The notes: a model not told the origin generated them from the sequence alone. Positions 53,418 to 63,542 are shown, counted from the stretch's first letter. The stretch: DNA of 64,000 bases from Nioella sp. MMSF_3534 (GCF_030732985.1 NZ_JASHJX010000010.1:1-64000); one strand, 5' to 3'. Numbers and translations are program-made.

Positions 53418-54451
53418 CACATGTCGGAAGCGTTGGCGGCGATGGCGGCGCGGGCGTGCGCGACCAGTGCGGCGCCGTCGATGCCCATGCCGGACACCTC
53501 TTCGATCCAGCGATCGACAACCGGTTCCAGAGCGGCCTGGAAGGCGGCGGTTTCATCGTCGGTCAGGGTGACATGGGTATTGCCCGCGTTCACAGCCATG
53601 TTGATGCCGAAATCATCCGAGGCACGCCAGATTTCACCCACTTGGCCCCACCATTCGCGGTTGGAGGCCTCGCGGAAGGCGGCCTGGATATCCTCGGGCA
53701 GGCTGTTCCAGCGGTCGGCATTCATCGACACCTGGAAGGTGGTGGTGCCGAAGCGGGCCATGTCGGCACCTTCGATCTGGTATTCGGTCTGTTCCTGAAT
53801 GCGCAGCGGCGGGATGATTTCCCATGGGATGAAGGCCCCGTCCACAACGCCGGTTTGCAGCGCCTGCGGCAGTTCCGGCACCGGCATGGCGACGGGCGTC
53901 GCGCCGAGCGCCTCGATGATCCATGCCCCCGTGCGGGTCGGAATGCGCATCCGAAGGCCATCAAGGTCGGCGGGGCTGCGCACCTCGCGGTTGACCATGT
54001 GAATACCCTGGCCGGCATGGACATGCAGGAACATCACCTCGACACCCTGGTATTCCTGACGCAGGTCGCTTTCGAACATGTCGTACATGGCGAGATTGGT
54101 GGCCACCGGATCGTTCACGTAGACGAAGGGCAGTTCGAACACCTCGGTCCGTGGGAACAGACCGGGTGTATAGCCGTTCACCGTCCAGATCAGATCGACG
54201 ACGCCGTCACGGGCCTGGCTGATCAGTTCGGGCGGACGGCCGCCGAGGGTCATGGCCGGGAAGATCTCGATATCGACCTGCCCGCCGGACAGTTCCTCAA
54301 CGCGGGCGGCCCAAGGTTCCAGCATCTGGGTGTGGGCCGGGGCCTGGGCGCTGAGCAGGTGATGCAGGCGGAACGTGTGGTCCTGGGCGCTGACGCTGCT
54401 GGCCAGCCCCATGACAGCGGCGAAGGCGCCGATGGCGATGGTGGTTCTCAT
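53417..54451 (-). CDS. dctP: TRAP transporter periplasmic solute receptor (DctP)
   Basis: The 344-residue protein has a signal peptide (MRTTIAIGAFAAVMGLASSVSA) and the DctP motifs HHLLSAQAPAHTQMLEPWA and LDGLRMRIPTRTGAW, the latter containing the conserved Arg that binds substrate carboxylate. It captures an organic acid for the DctQM permease. The presence of a carboxylate-binding Arg suggests the pathway starts from an acid. It overlaps dctQ by 1-4 bases. Confidence 0.93.
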   Translation of the reverse strand: MRTTIAIGAFAAVMGLASSVSAQDHTFRLHHLLSAQAPAHTQMLEPWAARVEELSGGQVDIEIFPAMTLGGRPPELISQARDGVVDLIWTVNGYTPGLFPRTEVFELPFVYVNDPVATNLAMYDMFESDLRQEYQGVEVMFLHVHAGQGIHMVNREVRSPADLDGLRMRIPTRTGAWIIEALGATPVAMPVPELPQALQTGVVDGAFIPWEIIPPLRIQEQTEYQIEGADMARFGTTTFQVSMNADRWNSLPEDIQAAFREASNREWWGQVGEIWRASDDFGINMAVNAGNTHVTLTDDETAAFQAALEPVVDRWIEEVSGMGIDGAALVAHARAAIAANASDM

Positions 54452-54563
54452 GTCTTTCCTCCCTTTGGTGGCTGGCTTTCGGAACTTGACCGGACCAGCT
54501 TTTCCACGGTTCAGTCAACCGCGAATTCTTGACGTTGTCACGCATCTGGTGCCCTGCCGGGCG

Positions 54564-54887
54564 CTAGATCTGCGTGTCGGGCAGGTGCAGAACCAGCCCG
54601 TCGAGTTCTTCCGTCATCGTGATCTGGCAGGACAGGCGGCTGGCAGCGGTCACCGTGCTTGCTGCAAATTCCAGCATATCCGCCTCGGTGTCTTCTGCCG
54701 GGCCGACCCGGTCTGCCCATTCATCCGCAACATGCACGTGGCATGTCGCGCAGGCCATGGCGCCGCCGCATTCGGCGGTGATCCCGTCGATGCCATGGGC
54801 CAGGGCGGTCTGCATGGCACTGTCACCGGACCGGGCGTCAACCGTCCGGGATGTTCCCTGCGATGCAATGAAGGTGAGCCTTGGCAT
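54564..54887 (-). CDS. [2Fe-2S] ferredoxin for the P450
   Basis: The 107-residue protein is an adrenodoxin/putidaredoxin-type ferredoxin with ligands in ECGGAMACATCHVHV (C-x5-C-x2-C) and a later SRLSCQITM. The gene is 23 bases after the P450 gene on the same strand, which is the usual arrangement for class I P450 electron-transfer partners. No ferredoxin reductase is seen in the window. Confidence 0.9.
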   Translation of the reverse strand: MPRLTFIASQGTSRTVDARSGDSAMQTALAHGIDGITAECGGAMACATCHVHVADEWADRVGPAEDTEADMLEFAASTVTAASRLSCQITMTEELDGLVLHLPDTQI

Positions 54888-54910
54888 TATTTCGGCAATC
54901 CTTGCACAGT

Positions 54911-56086
54911 TCAGTTCAGCCGGACCGGCAGGTTCAGCGGCCCGCGAAAGCCGAAGCCCTTCCAGATCACGGTTTCGGGCCGCACCAGTTCCATGTTCGG
55001 GAAGCGGTCGAAGATCATTGGAAGCATGATCTTCCCCAGCATCATTCGCGCCAGATGGGTGCCCATGCAGTGATGCGGGCCAGAGCCGAAACTCTGATGC
55101 GGGTTGCGGGCCCGGAAGGCGTTGAAAAGATGTCCGTCCTCGAACAGGTCCTCGTCGTGGTTCGAGGACGCCTGACAGGTCATCACCACTGTCCCCTTGG
55201 GGATGTCGATGCCCCGGATCTGGGTGTCACGCGTGGCGCGGCGGGAACTGACCTGAATGGGCGCGACCCACCGGATCGCTTCCTCGAACGCAGAGCCCCA
55301 CTGACCCGTGCTCCTGATCTCGTCCAACTGGTCGGGGTTGGTCAGCAGGCCGTAAAGAACCGTCAGCAGCGCGTCGCGCGGCTCATTGATGCCGCCGCCG
55401 ATGGCGATCTTGATATTGGCGACGATCTGGCTCCACGCGATGGGGTCATCAGCATTCACCATCACGGATAGCGCGGTTTGATCGGGATTGGCGCGGTAAT
55501 ACTCCGCCTTCCGCTCCATCAGGGCATCCATCGCCAGATGAGCGCGGTCCACCCGTTCGAAGGGTTCATCGAACCAGCCGAAATTTCCCGCCCCGTCAAT
55601 CAGCGCCTGCGACCAGAACTGCATATCGTCATCGCTGGCCTCGGACAGGCCCAGAATATCCGCAAGGATCCGGGCGGCCAGCGGGCCTGCCAGCGTCGGG
55701 AAGAGATCGACCACCTCGCCCTTCGGCAGACGGTCCAGATACTCGCCCGCCAGCTTTTCATAGGCCGGTCCCCAGAGCGTCTTCAGATTGCGCGGCGAGA
55801 AGGTGGGCATCATGGCGTTGCGTTCGCGCAGATGCTCTTCGCCGTCCTTGCGCATCAGCGTGTGGGCATGGAAGGCGCGTTTCATCGGGGTATCGGGGTC
55901 GTCGGACGACCATGTTTCGGGATCGTCCTTCACCGCGCGGGTGTCGGCTGCCTTGGTCAGCATCACCCGGTTGACCGCGCTGACCGACACGACCGGGCTG
56001 CTCGCGCGCATCTGCCGGTAGAACGGATAGGGGTTGTCGATCAGTTGCGTGATCGTCACCGCGTCATTGACGGGTGCCAGCGGCAT
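54911..56086 (-). CDS. Cytochrome P450
   Basis: The 391-residue cytochrome P450 has the heme-binding loop FGSGPHHCMGTHLAR with the axial Cys, the ExxR motif in EEAIRWV, and an I-helix region IAIGGGINEPRDALLT in which the usual Thr after the acidic residue is Pro. It is of bacterial class I size and has no membrane anchor. With the ferredoxin it would hydroxylate a small organic molecule. It is the first gene of a leftward operon with ferredoxin, TRAP receptor, TRAP permeases and GMC oxidoreductase, divergent from a LysR gene. Confidence 0.93.
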   Translation of the reverse strand: MPLAPVNDAVTITQLIDNPYPFYRQMRASSPVVSVSAVNRVMLTKAADTRAVKDDPETWSSDDPDTPMKRAFHAHTLMRKDGEEHLRERNAMMPTFSPRNLKTLWGPAYEKLAGEYLDRLPKGEVVDLFPTLAGPLAARILADILGLSEASDDDMQFWSQALIDGAGNFGWFDEPFERVDRAHLAMDALMERKAEYYRANPDQTALSVMVNADDPIAWSQIVANIKIAIGGGINEPRDALLTVLYGLLTNPDQLDEIRSTGQWGSAFEEAIRWVAPIQVSSRRATRDTQIRGIDIPKGTVVMTCQASSNHDEDLFEDGHLFNAFRARNPHQSFGSGPHHCMGTHLARMMLGKIMLPMIFDRFPNMELVRPETVIWKGFGFRGPLNLPVRLN

Positions 56087-56183
56087 GACGAGATCCTCCC
56101 TTCGCGTCCTGTACGTCCCGGCTTATCTTGCCTTGTCGGATCGAACAACTTAATGGAATTGATCGACCGGATCGAATTTATTG

Positions 56184-57128
56184 ATGGACTGGCAAATGAA
56201 AGCACTGAACATTGATTTCGCCGATCTGCGCACCCTTCGGCTGGTGCATGAACACCGGTCCTTCTCGGTTGCCGCGCAGATGCTTGGCGTGAACCAGTCG
56301 GCGGTCAGTTACACGATCGAGAAACTGCGCCGTATCTTCGACGATCAGCTGTTCTTCCGTCAGGGCACCCAGGTAGAGGCTACCGAACGCTGCTCGGCCA
56401 TCGCGGTCTCGGCGGAATCGTTGCTAGCGGAGATAGAGCGGCTGGCGACGCCTGAGGCGTTCGATCCCTCCGAGGCCGAGCATACCTTTACCATCGCCTG
56501 CAATTTCTACGAACGGCAGTTGATTCTGCCGCTTGTCATGCGGCGGTTGCGGGACGAGGCGCCAAATATTCGGGTGGAAGCCATCAACTCGATCTCGCAG
56601 GGCCACCTGCAACTCAAACGGGGAGAGGCAGAGCTGTTGATCGGCCCGCTGATGACGGAACAGGCGGGCTTCTACTGCCGCAACCTTCTGGCCGAACGCT
56701 ATGTCTGTATCATGGACCCGGCAAACCCGCTGGCCAATGCGCCCCTGACACTGGAAGCGTACCTTGCCGCGCGTCATGCGGTTGTGCTTTATGGCGGTGG
56801 CTGGCGGTCGGGCTACCTGCGTTACCTCGACCGGCTGGGACATGTTCTGAACCAGGTTCTGACTGTGCCAAGCCCTGCTGGGTTGAATCGCATCATCGCG
56901 GGCACGGACCTGATCTCGACGGTGCCCCGGCGCATCGGGGAAACCTTGGGGGGATCGGTTCAGATGGCCGATTGCCCCTGTCCCGCGCCATTCAACATCT
57001 CCCTGGTCTGGACCGAGCGCACGCATCGGTCGCCCATCCACTCCTGGTTGCGCGAGCTGATCGCGCGAGAGGTGAAGCAGGCGCTTGGGGATGCCGCCAG
57101 AGACGGGCCTGGCATTGAGGCAGACTGA
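56184..57128 (+). CDS. LysR family regulator of the P450 operon
   Basis: The 314-residue protein has the LysR winged helix (LRTLRLVHEHRSFSVAAQMLGVNQSAVSYTIEKLR) and an effector domain of type 2 periplasmic fold with EAEHTFTIACNFYERQLILPLVMRRL. It is divergent from the P450 gene, with a 97-base shared promoter region. It probably activates the operon in response to the imported substrate. The start could also be the ATG at 56196 or a TTG at 56181. Confidence 0.87.
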   Translation: MDWQMKALNIDFADLRTLRLVHEHRSFSVAAQMLGVNQSAVSYTIEKLRRIFDDQLFFRQGTQVEATERCSAIAVSAESLLAEIERLATPEAFDPSEAEHTFTIACNFYERQLILPLVMRRLRDEAPNIRVEAINSISQGHLQLKRGEAELLIGPLMTEQAGFYCRNLLAERYVCIMDPANPLANAPLTLEAYLAARHAVVLYGGGWRSGYLRYLDRLGHVLNQVLTVPSPAGLNRIIAGTDLISTVPRRIGETLGGSVQMADCPCPAPFNISLVWTERTHRSPIHSWLRELIAREVKQALGDAARDGPGIEAD

Positions 57129-57311
57129 CGAGATGTCATTTGTTTCGGACCGCCGGGCCGGGCGGGCCTTTTGGTTTCCCTTTCAGCGCAATGCCCAGCC
57201 GGGCAGTGGATGTACCGCATCGCGCTTGAACTCGCTTGTCCCCATATTGGCCAGCTCGCCTCAGACTTGGGGCAACGCGGCAAATGCGATTGGGGCGCTT
57301 TTCCATGAGGG

Positions 57312-58205
57312 CTAAGGGGTGAGTTCGCCGATGATGTCCATGAAGAGCTTGACGCCGCGGACGTTCGCACGCTCTTTCATGCAAGACGCGTAGCTCTCGG
57401 TGCTGGGCGATACGTCGGAAAAGGAAATGTATCGCAGCGCGGGATCGGAGCCTCTTTCATCGAGGCTGACGACCCCGATACCAAAACCCGACCGGATGGC
57501 CTCATGCATGGTGTCTCGCGCGACCTCCATGACGACATTGGCGCGCACTCCGGCGGCGTCCATCGTCTGTTCAAAAACCTGACGGGTCATTGATCCCTTT
57601 TCGCGAAGGACGAGGCGCTGGCCATCACATTCATTGATGGAAACACTGTCTCGGTGCGCCCAGGGGTGATCTGAATGGACCATCAACACGATCTCATGCG
57701 TTCCCAGCTGAATTTGCGCAATCCTGGGATCTGTCGATTTCGACCCGGTAACGGCAACGTCAACCTCATAATCCAGTAGCTTGCCGTAGATCTGTTCGGA
57801 GTTTCCGCTTTCGATGTAAACCTGCATCAGCGGGTAATCCCGATGTATACGGGCTAGTATGTCCATGACGAAATGTGGACCTACCGTCCCAATGCGAAGC
57901 TTCCCGGTAACTTTTGCCTCGTGCGAAGACAGCAGCTCAACTGCGCGCTCCTCCAGAGAGAAGACCTGCCGGGCGATTTCGTACAGCATTTCACCTTCCG
58001 GCGTAAGGGACACCAGGCGTGGAGAGCGATTGAATAGCTGAACGTTATAGGTGTCCTCTAGCCCCTTGACCTGAGTTGTCACGGTTGGCTGCCCGATATT
58101 GAGCAGCAGTGCCGCCTTGGTGATGCTGCCCTCTCGGGCAACCGCATAGAACGAGCGGAGCTGGCTGAAATTGACAAATCTTAGATTGTTTAGGTTGTTG
58201 GACAT
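57312..58205 (-). CDS. LysR family regulator of the sugar ABC cluster
   Basis: The 297-residue protein shows the LysR domain LRSFYAVAREGSITKAALLLNIGQPTVTTQVKGLE and an effector domain (KLRIGTVGPHFVMDILARIHRDYP). It lies downstream of the ABC transporter genes on the same strand, with 175 bases between them. The region is convergent with the P450 LysR gene. It probably regulates the adjacent importer; the inducer is unknown. Confidence 0.85.
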   Translation of the reverse strand: MSNNLNNLRFVNFSQLRSFYAVAREGSITKAALLLNIGQPTVTTQVKGLEDTYNVQLFNRSPRLVSLTPEGEMLYEIARQVFSLEERAVELLSSHEAKVTGKLRIGTVGPHFVMDILARIHRDYPLMQVYIESGNSEQIYGKLLDYEVDVAVTGSKSTDPRIAQIQLGTHEIVLMVHSDHPWAHRDSVSINECDGQRLVLREKGSMTRQVFEQTMDAAGVRANVVMEVARDTMHEAIRSGFGIGVVSLDERGSDPALRYISFSDVSPSTESYASCMKERANVRGVKLFMDIIGELTP

Positions 58206-58380
58206 AGCGATGCGCTCCTACCGAGCAATGGTGGACGTCAGTCGATGGATCCGCCAGCGATAATCCATGTACGCCGAATTCACGCAATATGGCAGTGTGG
58301 AGATGCGTTCATTGGAACTTGATCGAGCCACCACCGCGGCCGCTTATCGGGCAAAATGACACCGATGTCACGAGCAGGCC

Positions 58381-59868
58381 CTACGCGACAAAGCTGTGCG
58401 CAATCGCCTCGGCGTCGAAGTCTTTCCGAAGATACTCGCTTGTGACCCTTCCCCGGTTCATTGCGATGATGCGGTCGCAGGCGCCCAACAACTCCTCAAG
58501 CTCACTGGCGATAAGGATAATCGCTTTACCCTCGCTTGCCATTTCCTGAAGCACCGACCAGATCTCAGCCTTCGCACCGATATCCACCCCTCGTGTCGGG
58601 TCTTCGGCGATAACGATATCGCCCTTTCTCGCCAGCCACTTGCCGATGACGACCTTTTGCTGGTTCCCCCCAGAAAGGCCCCGGACAGGTTGTTTGCGAG
58701 AACTGACCTTCGTCGCGAGCCGCGCGATTAGCGACCGGGTCAAATCGCGCCTCTTGCCGGATCGCAAGAGGCCACCGGCGCTCAGACTATCCAGAACCGT
58801 AAGGCACAGGTTGTCCTCAACTGACATGTCGAGCACGAGCCCTTCATCCTTGCGATCGGCAGGCATGAAAGAGATCCCGTGGTCTATTGCCTGGCGTGGT
58901 GAGCCAATGCGGACTGGTTTTCCGTGGATTTCGATCGACCCGGCATGAACCGGAAGGGCGCCGAAGATTGCCCGCACGACCGCTTCGCGTTGGCACCCGA
59001 GCAGCCCTGCGATCCCAAGGATCTCTCCTTTTCTGACACGAAATGACACGCCCGCGAAATGGCCCTTGGATGTCAGGTTGATAGCCTCGAGCGCCACCTC
59101 GCCCAGGTTTCTTTCGCGGTAGGACATCGAGGACGGATCGTATTCCCGTCCGACCATCATTGATACGAGCTTTTGCTCGGTGATGCCTTCGGCCCTCGTC
59201 GTGCCGACAACCTTTCCGTCACGCAGCACGGTGATCCGGTCCGAAATGGCGAAGATCTCGCTCAGGCGGTGTGAAACGTAGACTATGCCAAGCCCCGATT
59301 GTCTAAGCTTTCGTATTATTTCCAGAAGATGCTCGGTTTGCTCATCGTCAAGCGATGCCGTCGGCTCGTCGAAAACGATCACTTTGGGTCGGCTGGAGAG
59401 TGCGCGACAGATCTCCACGATCTGCCGTTCGTTCAAGCTGAGGTCACCGACCAGCGCGTTCGGGTCGAGATCGACCTTGATCTCATCAATCAGGGCTTGT
59501 GTCCGAGCCACCACTCCCTGGTTTGATCGGCTTTCACCATTGGCAGCTGTCTCGCGACCCAGAAAAACGTTTTCTGCCACCGTCAGGTTCGGACATAAAA
59601 CGAGTTCCTGATGGACCATTGCCAGCCGATGCGCGATCGCGTCGGCTGGCCCTCCGAGAGTAAGCGGTTCACCCTCTGCAAGAATTTGGCCCTCATCGGG
59701 TTGCAACAGACCGTTCATGATCGACAGCAGCGTGGATTTGCCCGCGCCGTTTTCGCCCACAAGCGCGTGAACCTCGCCTGCCTCGACCGAAAAACTGACG
59801 TCAGACAAGGCCTTAACGCCGGGAAACGACCGCGAGACGTCCTGAACCTGCAAGAGCGGGGCGGTCAT
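58381..59868 (-). CDS. Sugar ABC transporter ATP-binding protein, two-domain (RbsA/XylG-like)
   Basis: The 495-residue protein contains two ATPase domains. The first has Walker A GENGAGKSTLLS, signature LSLNERQIVEICRAL and Walker B VIVFDEPTASLD. The second has a degenerate P-loop GLLGCQREAVVRAIFGA and signature LSGGNQQKVVIGKWLA, as typical of monosaccharide importers. It energises the two permeases at 61450-63485. Start and kinase stop are adjacent, with no spacer. Confidence 0.93.
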   Translation of the reverse strand: MTAPLLQVQDVSRSFPGVKALSDVSFSVEAGEVHALVGENGAGKSTLLSIMNGLLQPDEGQILAEGEPLTLGGPADAIAHRLAMVHQELVLCPNLTVAENVFLGRETAANGESRSNQGVVARTQALIDEIKVDLDPNALVGDLSLNERQIVEICRALSSRPKVIVFDEPTASLDDEQTEHLLEIIRKLRQSGLGIVYVSHRLSEIFAISDRITVLRDGKVVGTTRAEGITEQKLVSMMVGREYDPSSMSYRERNLGEVALEAINLTSKGHFAGVSFRVRKGEILGIAGLLGCQREAVVRAIFGALPVHAGSIEIHGKPVRIGSPRQAIDHGISFMPADRKDEGLVLDMSVEDNLCLTVLDSLSAGGLLRSGKRRDLTRSLIARLATKVSSRKQPVRGLSGGNQQKVVIGKWLARKGDIVIAEDPTRGVDIGAKAEIWSVLQEMASEGKAIILIASELEELLGACDRIIAMNRGRVTSEYLRKDFDAEAIAHSFVA

Positions 59869-61419
59869 CTAGCCCTTCCTCAGACGTTGCTGAAGTGCTC
59901 GGTGTTCCGTCATGCTCGGACGAAGGCTTTCGTAGACATTTCGCCAAACCTCGAAGCATTCGGCATACCGCTCATGCATTACGGGATCCGGGTCAATCGT
60001 CTCCTTGATCGAGACGATATCCTTCAAGGGCGTTACCGGATCGGGATAGATGCCACCTGCAACCGCTGCCAGAATGGCATCTCCAAGCGGCGCTGCTTCG
60101 CCGATATCCGGCACTTTGAGCGGCGTGTTGGTCACGTTCGCCGTGATCTGGTTCCAAAAACGGCTCTTGGTCGGTCCACCGTTCAGAACAAGTTCATCGA
60201 CCTGAGCACCCGCCGCGGTGGCGATCTGGAAGTTGGAATAGAGGTCAAAGGCCACGCCTTCGATTAGCGCTCGAATGAAATGTGCTCGTCCCATGTTGGG
60301 CAGCATCCCGAAGAACACGCCCGAGGCTTCGCTGTTCCAGTTCGGCGCCAGCGAATTGCCAAGATACGGAAGGTACATCAGGCCGTCCGAGCCCTGGGGA
60401 ACCTGGCGTGCCTGTTCCGTGTAGAGGTCAAACACATTCGCGCCCATTCGTTCGGCCAGGCGTGCTTCGGCATCTCCGAACGCATCGCGATACCATTTGA
60501 GCGACGCACCGGTGAACGCCATGGGTGCATCGAACATTGTCAGTCCGGGCAGCACATGCGGCCATTTCAGGATACGATATTCGTCGACCGTCTGCTCGGT
60601 CGGGATCATGATCCCGATATTGGATCCCGTCCCCATGGAGTAAAACGCCTGGCCCGCTTCCGTCACGCCAACGCCGAGCGCGGCAGAACTGATGTCGGTT
60701 CCTCCCGCAGCCACGATTGTGCCTGGACGCAAGCCCGTTTCCGCAGCCGCCTGCTTGGAAACCTCACCGACCGCCTCGTGTGACTCGTAGAGCCGGGGCA
60801 GCTTTTCCGGCGGGATGCCGATCGCGGTCGCAAGCTCCTCGTTCCACGCCGCTTTCTGATACTCGTAGGGATAGAAAAGCCCGGCATCACCGGTGTTCAT
60901 CGTAAAGGCACCGCAAAGCTTGAACGTGCAGTAGCCCGCCGGTGACAGGAACCTGTGGGTTGCATTGAACACAGAAGGTTCATGCTTCTTGATCCATAGC
61001 GCCTTCGGGTCAATGAACCAGGGAGCCAGACGGTTTCCGTTTATCGAATTGATCGTGTCTTCGCCAACGGCATTGCGGATGTCCTGGCATTCATCTTCCG
61101 AGCGCGAGTCCATCCAGATCATCGCGGGTCGCAGGGGCTTGCCGCGATCGTCGACAGGCAGCGTGACACCGACCAACCCGGACAAGGCGATGGATTGAAC
61201 GTGGTCCGCGAAATTGCCGCCCTCAAGACACTGCCGAATGGAGGAGACCACGGCCTCCCAGTAATTGTCCGCTTCCTGCTCGGCCCAACCCGGATGCGGA
61301 TGAAACAGAGGGTGCTCTTTCGATCCGAAAGCCAGTACTTTGCCCGTTTGCGTGTCAAGCACGCAGGCCTTTACGTTGGTGGTTCCAATGTCGACACCAA
61401 TGGTGAGATGTTTGCTCAT
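59869..61419 (-). CDS. FGGY-family carbohydrate kinase (xylulokinase-like)
   Basis: The 516-residue protein has the FGGY phosphate-binding motif GVDIGTTNVKACVLDT, the MIWMDSRSEDEC region and the C-terminal ATP-binding VDELVLNGGPTKSRFWNQITANVTNTPL. Members phosphorylate sugars such as xylulose, ribulose or erythritol. It is embedded between transporter genes of the same operon, so it should trap the imported sugar. The sugar is not predictable. Confidence 0.9.
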   Translation of the reverse strand: MSKHLTIGVDIGTTNVKACVLDTQTGKVLAFGSKEHPLFHPHPGWAEQEADNYWEAVVSSIRQCLEGGNFADHVQSIALSGLVGVTLPVDDRGKPLRPAMIWMDSRSEDECQDIRNAVGEDTINSINGNRLAPWFIDPKALWIKKHEPSVFNATHRFLSPAGYCTFKLCGAFTMNTGDAGLFYPYEYQKAAWNEELATAIGIPPEKLPRLYESHEAVGEVSKQAAAETGLRPGTIVAAGGTDISSAALGVGVTEAGQAFYSMGTGSNIGIMIPTEQTVDEYRILKWPHVLPGLTMFDAPMAFTGASLKWYRDAFGDAEARLAERMGANVFDLYTEQARQVPQGSDGLMYLPYLGNSLAPNWNSEASGVFFGMLPNMGRAHFIRALIEGVAFDLYSNFQIATAAGAQVDELVLNGGPTKSRFWNQITANVTNTPLKVPDIGEAAPLGDAILAAVAGGIYPDPVTPLKDIVSIKETIDPDPVMHERYAECFEVWRNVYESLRPSMTEHRALQQRLRKG

Positions 61420-61449
61420 GCCGGTGCGTTCCTCCCAAGCCGCGTAAGG

Positions 61450-62478
61450 TTAGAGTTGAAGTCTCTTCCGGCTGGCCGGGGAAAGACCAACCGCAATCAG
61501 CAAGGTCAAACCGATGGCCAGATTCTGATACCAGGTGCTGACGCCCCAGATCGAAAGCAGGTTCAGCCCGGCAGCAAATGCAACCGCCGCAAGCAGGGTC
61601 CGCCATGGCGACCCGACGCCACCGGACAAGGCAGTTCCACCAATGACGGCGATCGCAATGGCCGTAAGCTCATATCCCGAGGCAAGCGGAGCATCGACCG
61701 ATGCCAGCCGGGATGTAAACAGGATACCGGCGACCGCAGAACACAGACCGCTGATCATGAAGGTCAAAATCACGATCCGGTTCGTCTTCAGGCCTGCATA
61801 GATCGCGGCTTTCTCGTTCCCGCCAATTGCGTAGACATGGCGTCCGAAATTGGTGCGTCCCATCAACCATGCGAGAAAGGCCAGGACCGAGCAGAACACC
61901 AGGAAGCTGAACGGAATACCGAGAAAGTCCGCATTTCCGACCCATCGGAAGGCGTCCGACTGCAGATAATACGGGTGACCGTCTGTCAGGATGTAGTTCC
62001 CCCCGCGCAATGCAGTAAGGGTCACAAGCGTCATTATGAAAGACGAAACCTTGAAATGGGCGATTCCTATTCCGTTCATCAAGCCAAGCACGCATCCCAC
62101 AACCAAGGTCGCAAGAAAAACCACGCTGGCAGGTCCGACAAAACTGTTTCCGCGTACCACCCATCTCTCGCCGATCCAGCCGCCGAGCAGCTTGGTGAAG
62201 ACGACGGCTGAAATCACCGAGAACACCATGATCGCGGCCACGGACAGGTCGATCCGCCCGGTCAGCATGACAATCGTGACCCCAAGCGACAGAAGCCCGA
62301 TAACGGCCATGAAGCGCAGGAGCGTTTCAAGGTTTCGCATCGTCAGGTAGTATTCTGACGTGAGACTGCCGAGGACAAGGATGGCCAGGATGAGCAAGAC
62401 CAGAGGGTCGCGGGCAATCCTGAGCGAGGACGCGAACAGGCTCGGTCGGGGTCTTGGATGATCTGCTGACGCACTCAT
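61450..62478 (-). CDS. Sugar ABC transporter permease (RbsC-like) 1
   Basis: The 342-residue multi-spanning protein has RbsC/AraH features: LLSLGVTIVMLTGRIDLSVAAIMVFS and AIAIAVIGGTALSGGVGSPWRTLLAAVAF with the EAA-like GG loop. It is coupled to the second permease: the stop of permease 2 overlaps its ATG by 4 bases. Confidence 0.92.
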   Translation of the reverse strand: MSASADHPRPRPSLFASSLRIARDPLVLLILAILVLGSLTSEYYLTMRNLETLLRFMAVIGLLSLGVTIVMLTGRIDLSVAAIMVFSVISAVVFTKLLGGWIGERWVVRGNSFVGPASVVFLATLVVGCVLGLMNGIGIAHFKVSSFIMTLVTLTALRGGNYILTDGHPYYLQSDAFRWVGNADFLGIPFSFLVFCSVLAFLAWLMGRTNFGRHVYAIGGNEKAAIYAGLKTNRIVILTFMISGLCSAVAGILFTSRLASVDAPLASGYELTAIAIAVIGGTALSGGVGSPWRTLLAAVAFAAGLNLLSIWGVSTWYQNLAIGLTLLIAVGLSPASRKRLQL

Positions 62479-63485
62479 TTTGCGATCTGCCTCCGTTTGT
62501 AGCCCGGCAGGACGACCGCCAGAATGACCAGCGCAGTGACGACCCTTTGCGTATAGAGGCTGACGCCGAGTTGATTGAGCAGATTGTTCACCACTCCGAT
62601 GATCAGCGCCGCAAGCAAGGTGCCAAGGATCGACCCTGATCCGCCGGCAAGAGCGGCGCCGCCAAGAACGGTGATTGCGAGTGCCTCCAGCTCCAGCCCT
62701 GCAAAGGCCGCGGGGTTGATATAGGACAAGCGCGCACTTTCGATCATTCCACCGGTCGCCGCCAGAACGCCGCAGATCATGAAAACCGAGAGTTTGACCG
62801 AACGCGCGCGGATCCCTGACAACACTGCGGCCTTGGTGTTACCGCCTGTGGCGTACAGTGCCGGCCCGAACGTCGTGAAGCGCGTGAGAACGACCATCAG
62901 TGCGCCGATCGAAAGCAGCAGTGCGATCGGCGTGGGAAGACCGAGAAGCTTTCCGTTTCCGAACCAGAGGTATGCTGCAACGCTATCGGGATACGACGCC
63001 TGACCTCTGGAAATGATGTTTGCTACCGCTCGCGAGATCCCGAGCATGGCAAGCGTCACGATCAACGAAGGAATACCGACAAAAGCCGTCAGGACACCAT
63101 TGACCAACCCGATTGCGAGCCCGGTCACCAAGGTGGCGCCGATCACCAGAACCGGCGAGCCGGTGTCAAGCAAGGTTGCACCCACGATGGCCGACAGAAC
63201 GGCAGTCCCCGCAACCGCCAGGTCGATCTCGCCTGAAATGACGACAAGTGTCATGCCATAGGCGACGATCCCCACCGCTGCGACGGACATCAAGAGGATT
63301 CTGAAGTTCTCTAGCGACAGGTACCCCGGTGTCAGGAGCGCTCCTGCCGCCAGGAGAACGATCAGGACCGCGGCCCGAATGGCGTCTGGGCCGACGACCA
63401 AACGATCGGGGAGTCTGGGTCGGTTTTCAACCCGCTGGATCGTGCTCTGTTCTGCTAAACCCACCGTTGCTCGCCTTATTGTCAA
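62475..63485 (-). CDS. Sugar ABC transporter permease (RbsC-like) 2
   Basis: The 336-residue permease resembles its partner: GMTLVVISGEIDLAVAGTAVLSA near the middle, and ALAITVLGGAALAGGSGSILGTLLAALIIG near the C-terminus. Two different RbsC-like permeases form the pore, as in many xylose/erythritol-type importers in Rhizobiales and Rhodobacterales. It follows the binding-protein gene by 57 bases. Confidence 0.92.
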   Translation of the reverse strand: MTIRRATVGLAEQSTIQRVENRPRLPDRLVVGPDAIRAAVLIVLLAAGALLTPGYLSLENFRILLMSVAAVGIVAYGMTLVVISGEIDLAVAGTAVLSAIVGATLLDTGSPVLVIGATLVTGLAIGLVNGVLTAFVGIPSLIVTLAMLGISRAVANIISRGQASYPDSVAAYLWFGNGKLLGLPTPIALLLSIGALMVVLTRFTTFGPALYATGGNTKAAVLSGIRARSVKLSVFMICGVLAATGGMIESARLSYINPAAFAGLELEALAITVLGGAALAGGSGSILGTLLAALIIGVVNNLLNQLGVSLYTQRVVTALVILAVVLPGYKRRQIAK

Positions 63486-63542
63486 GTGAAACTACTGTCT
63501 GTCCGCCCCCCTGCGCAAGGAGGGCGGATGGCTGGATGTCAA

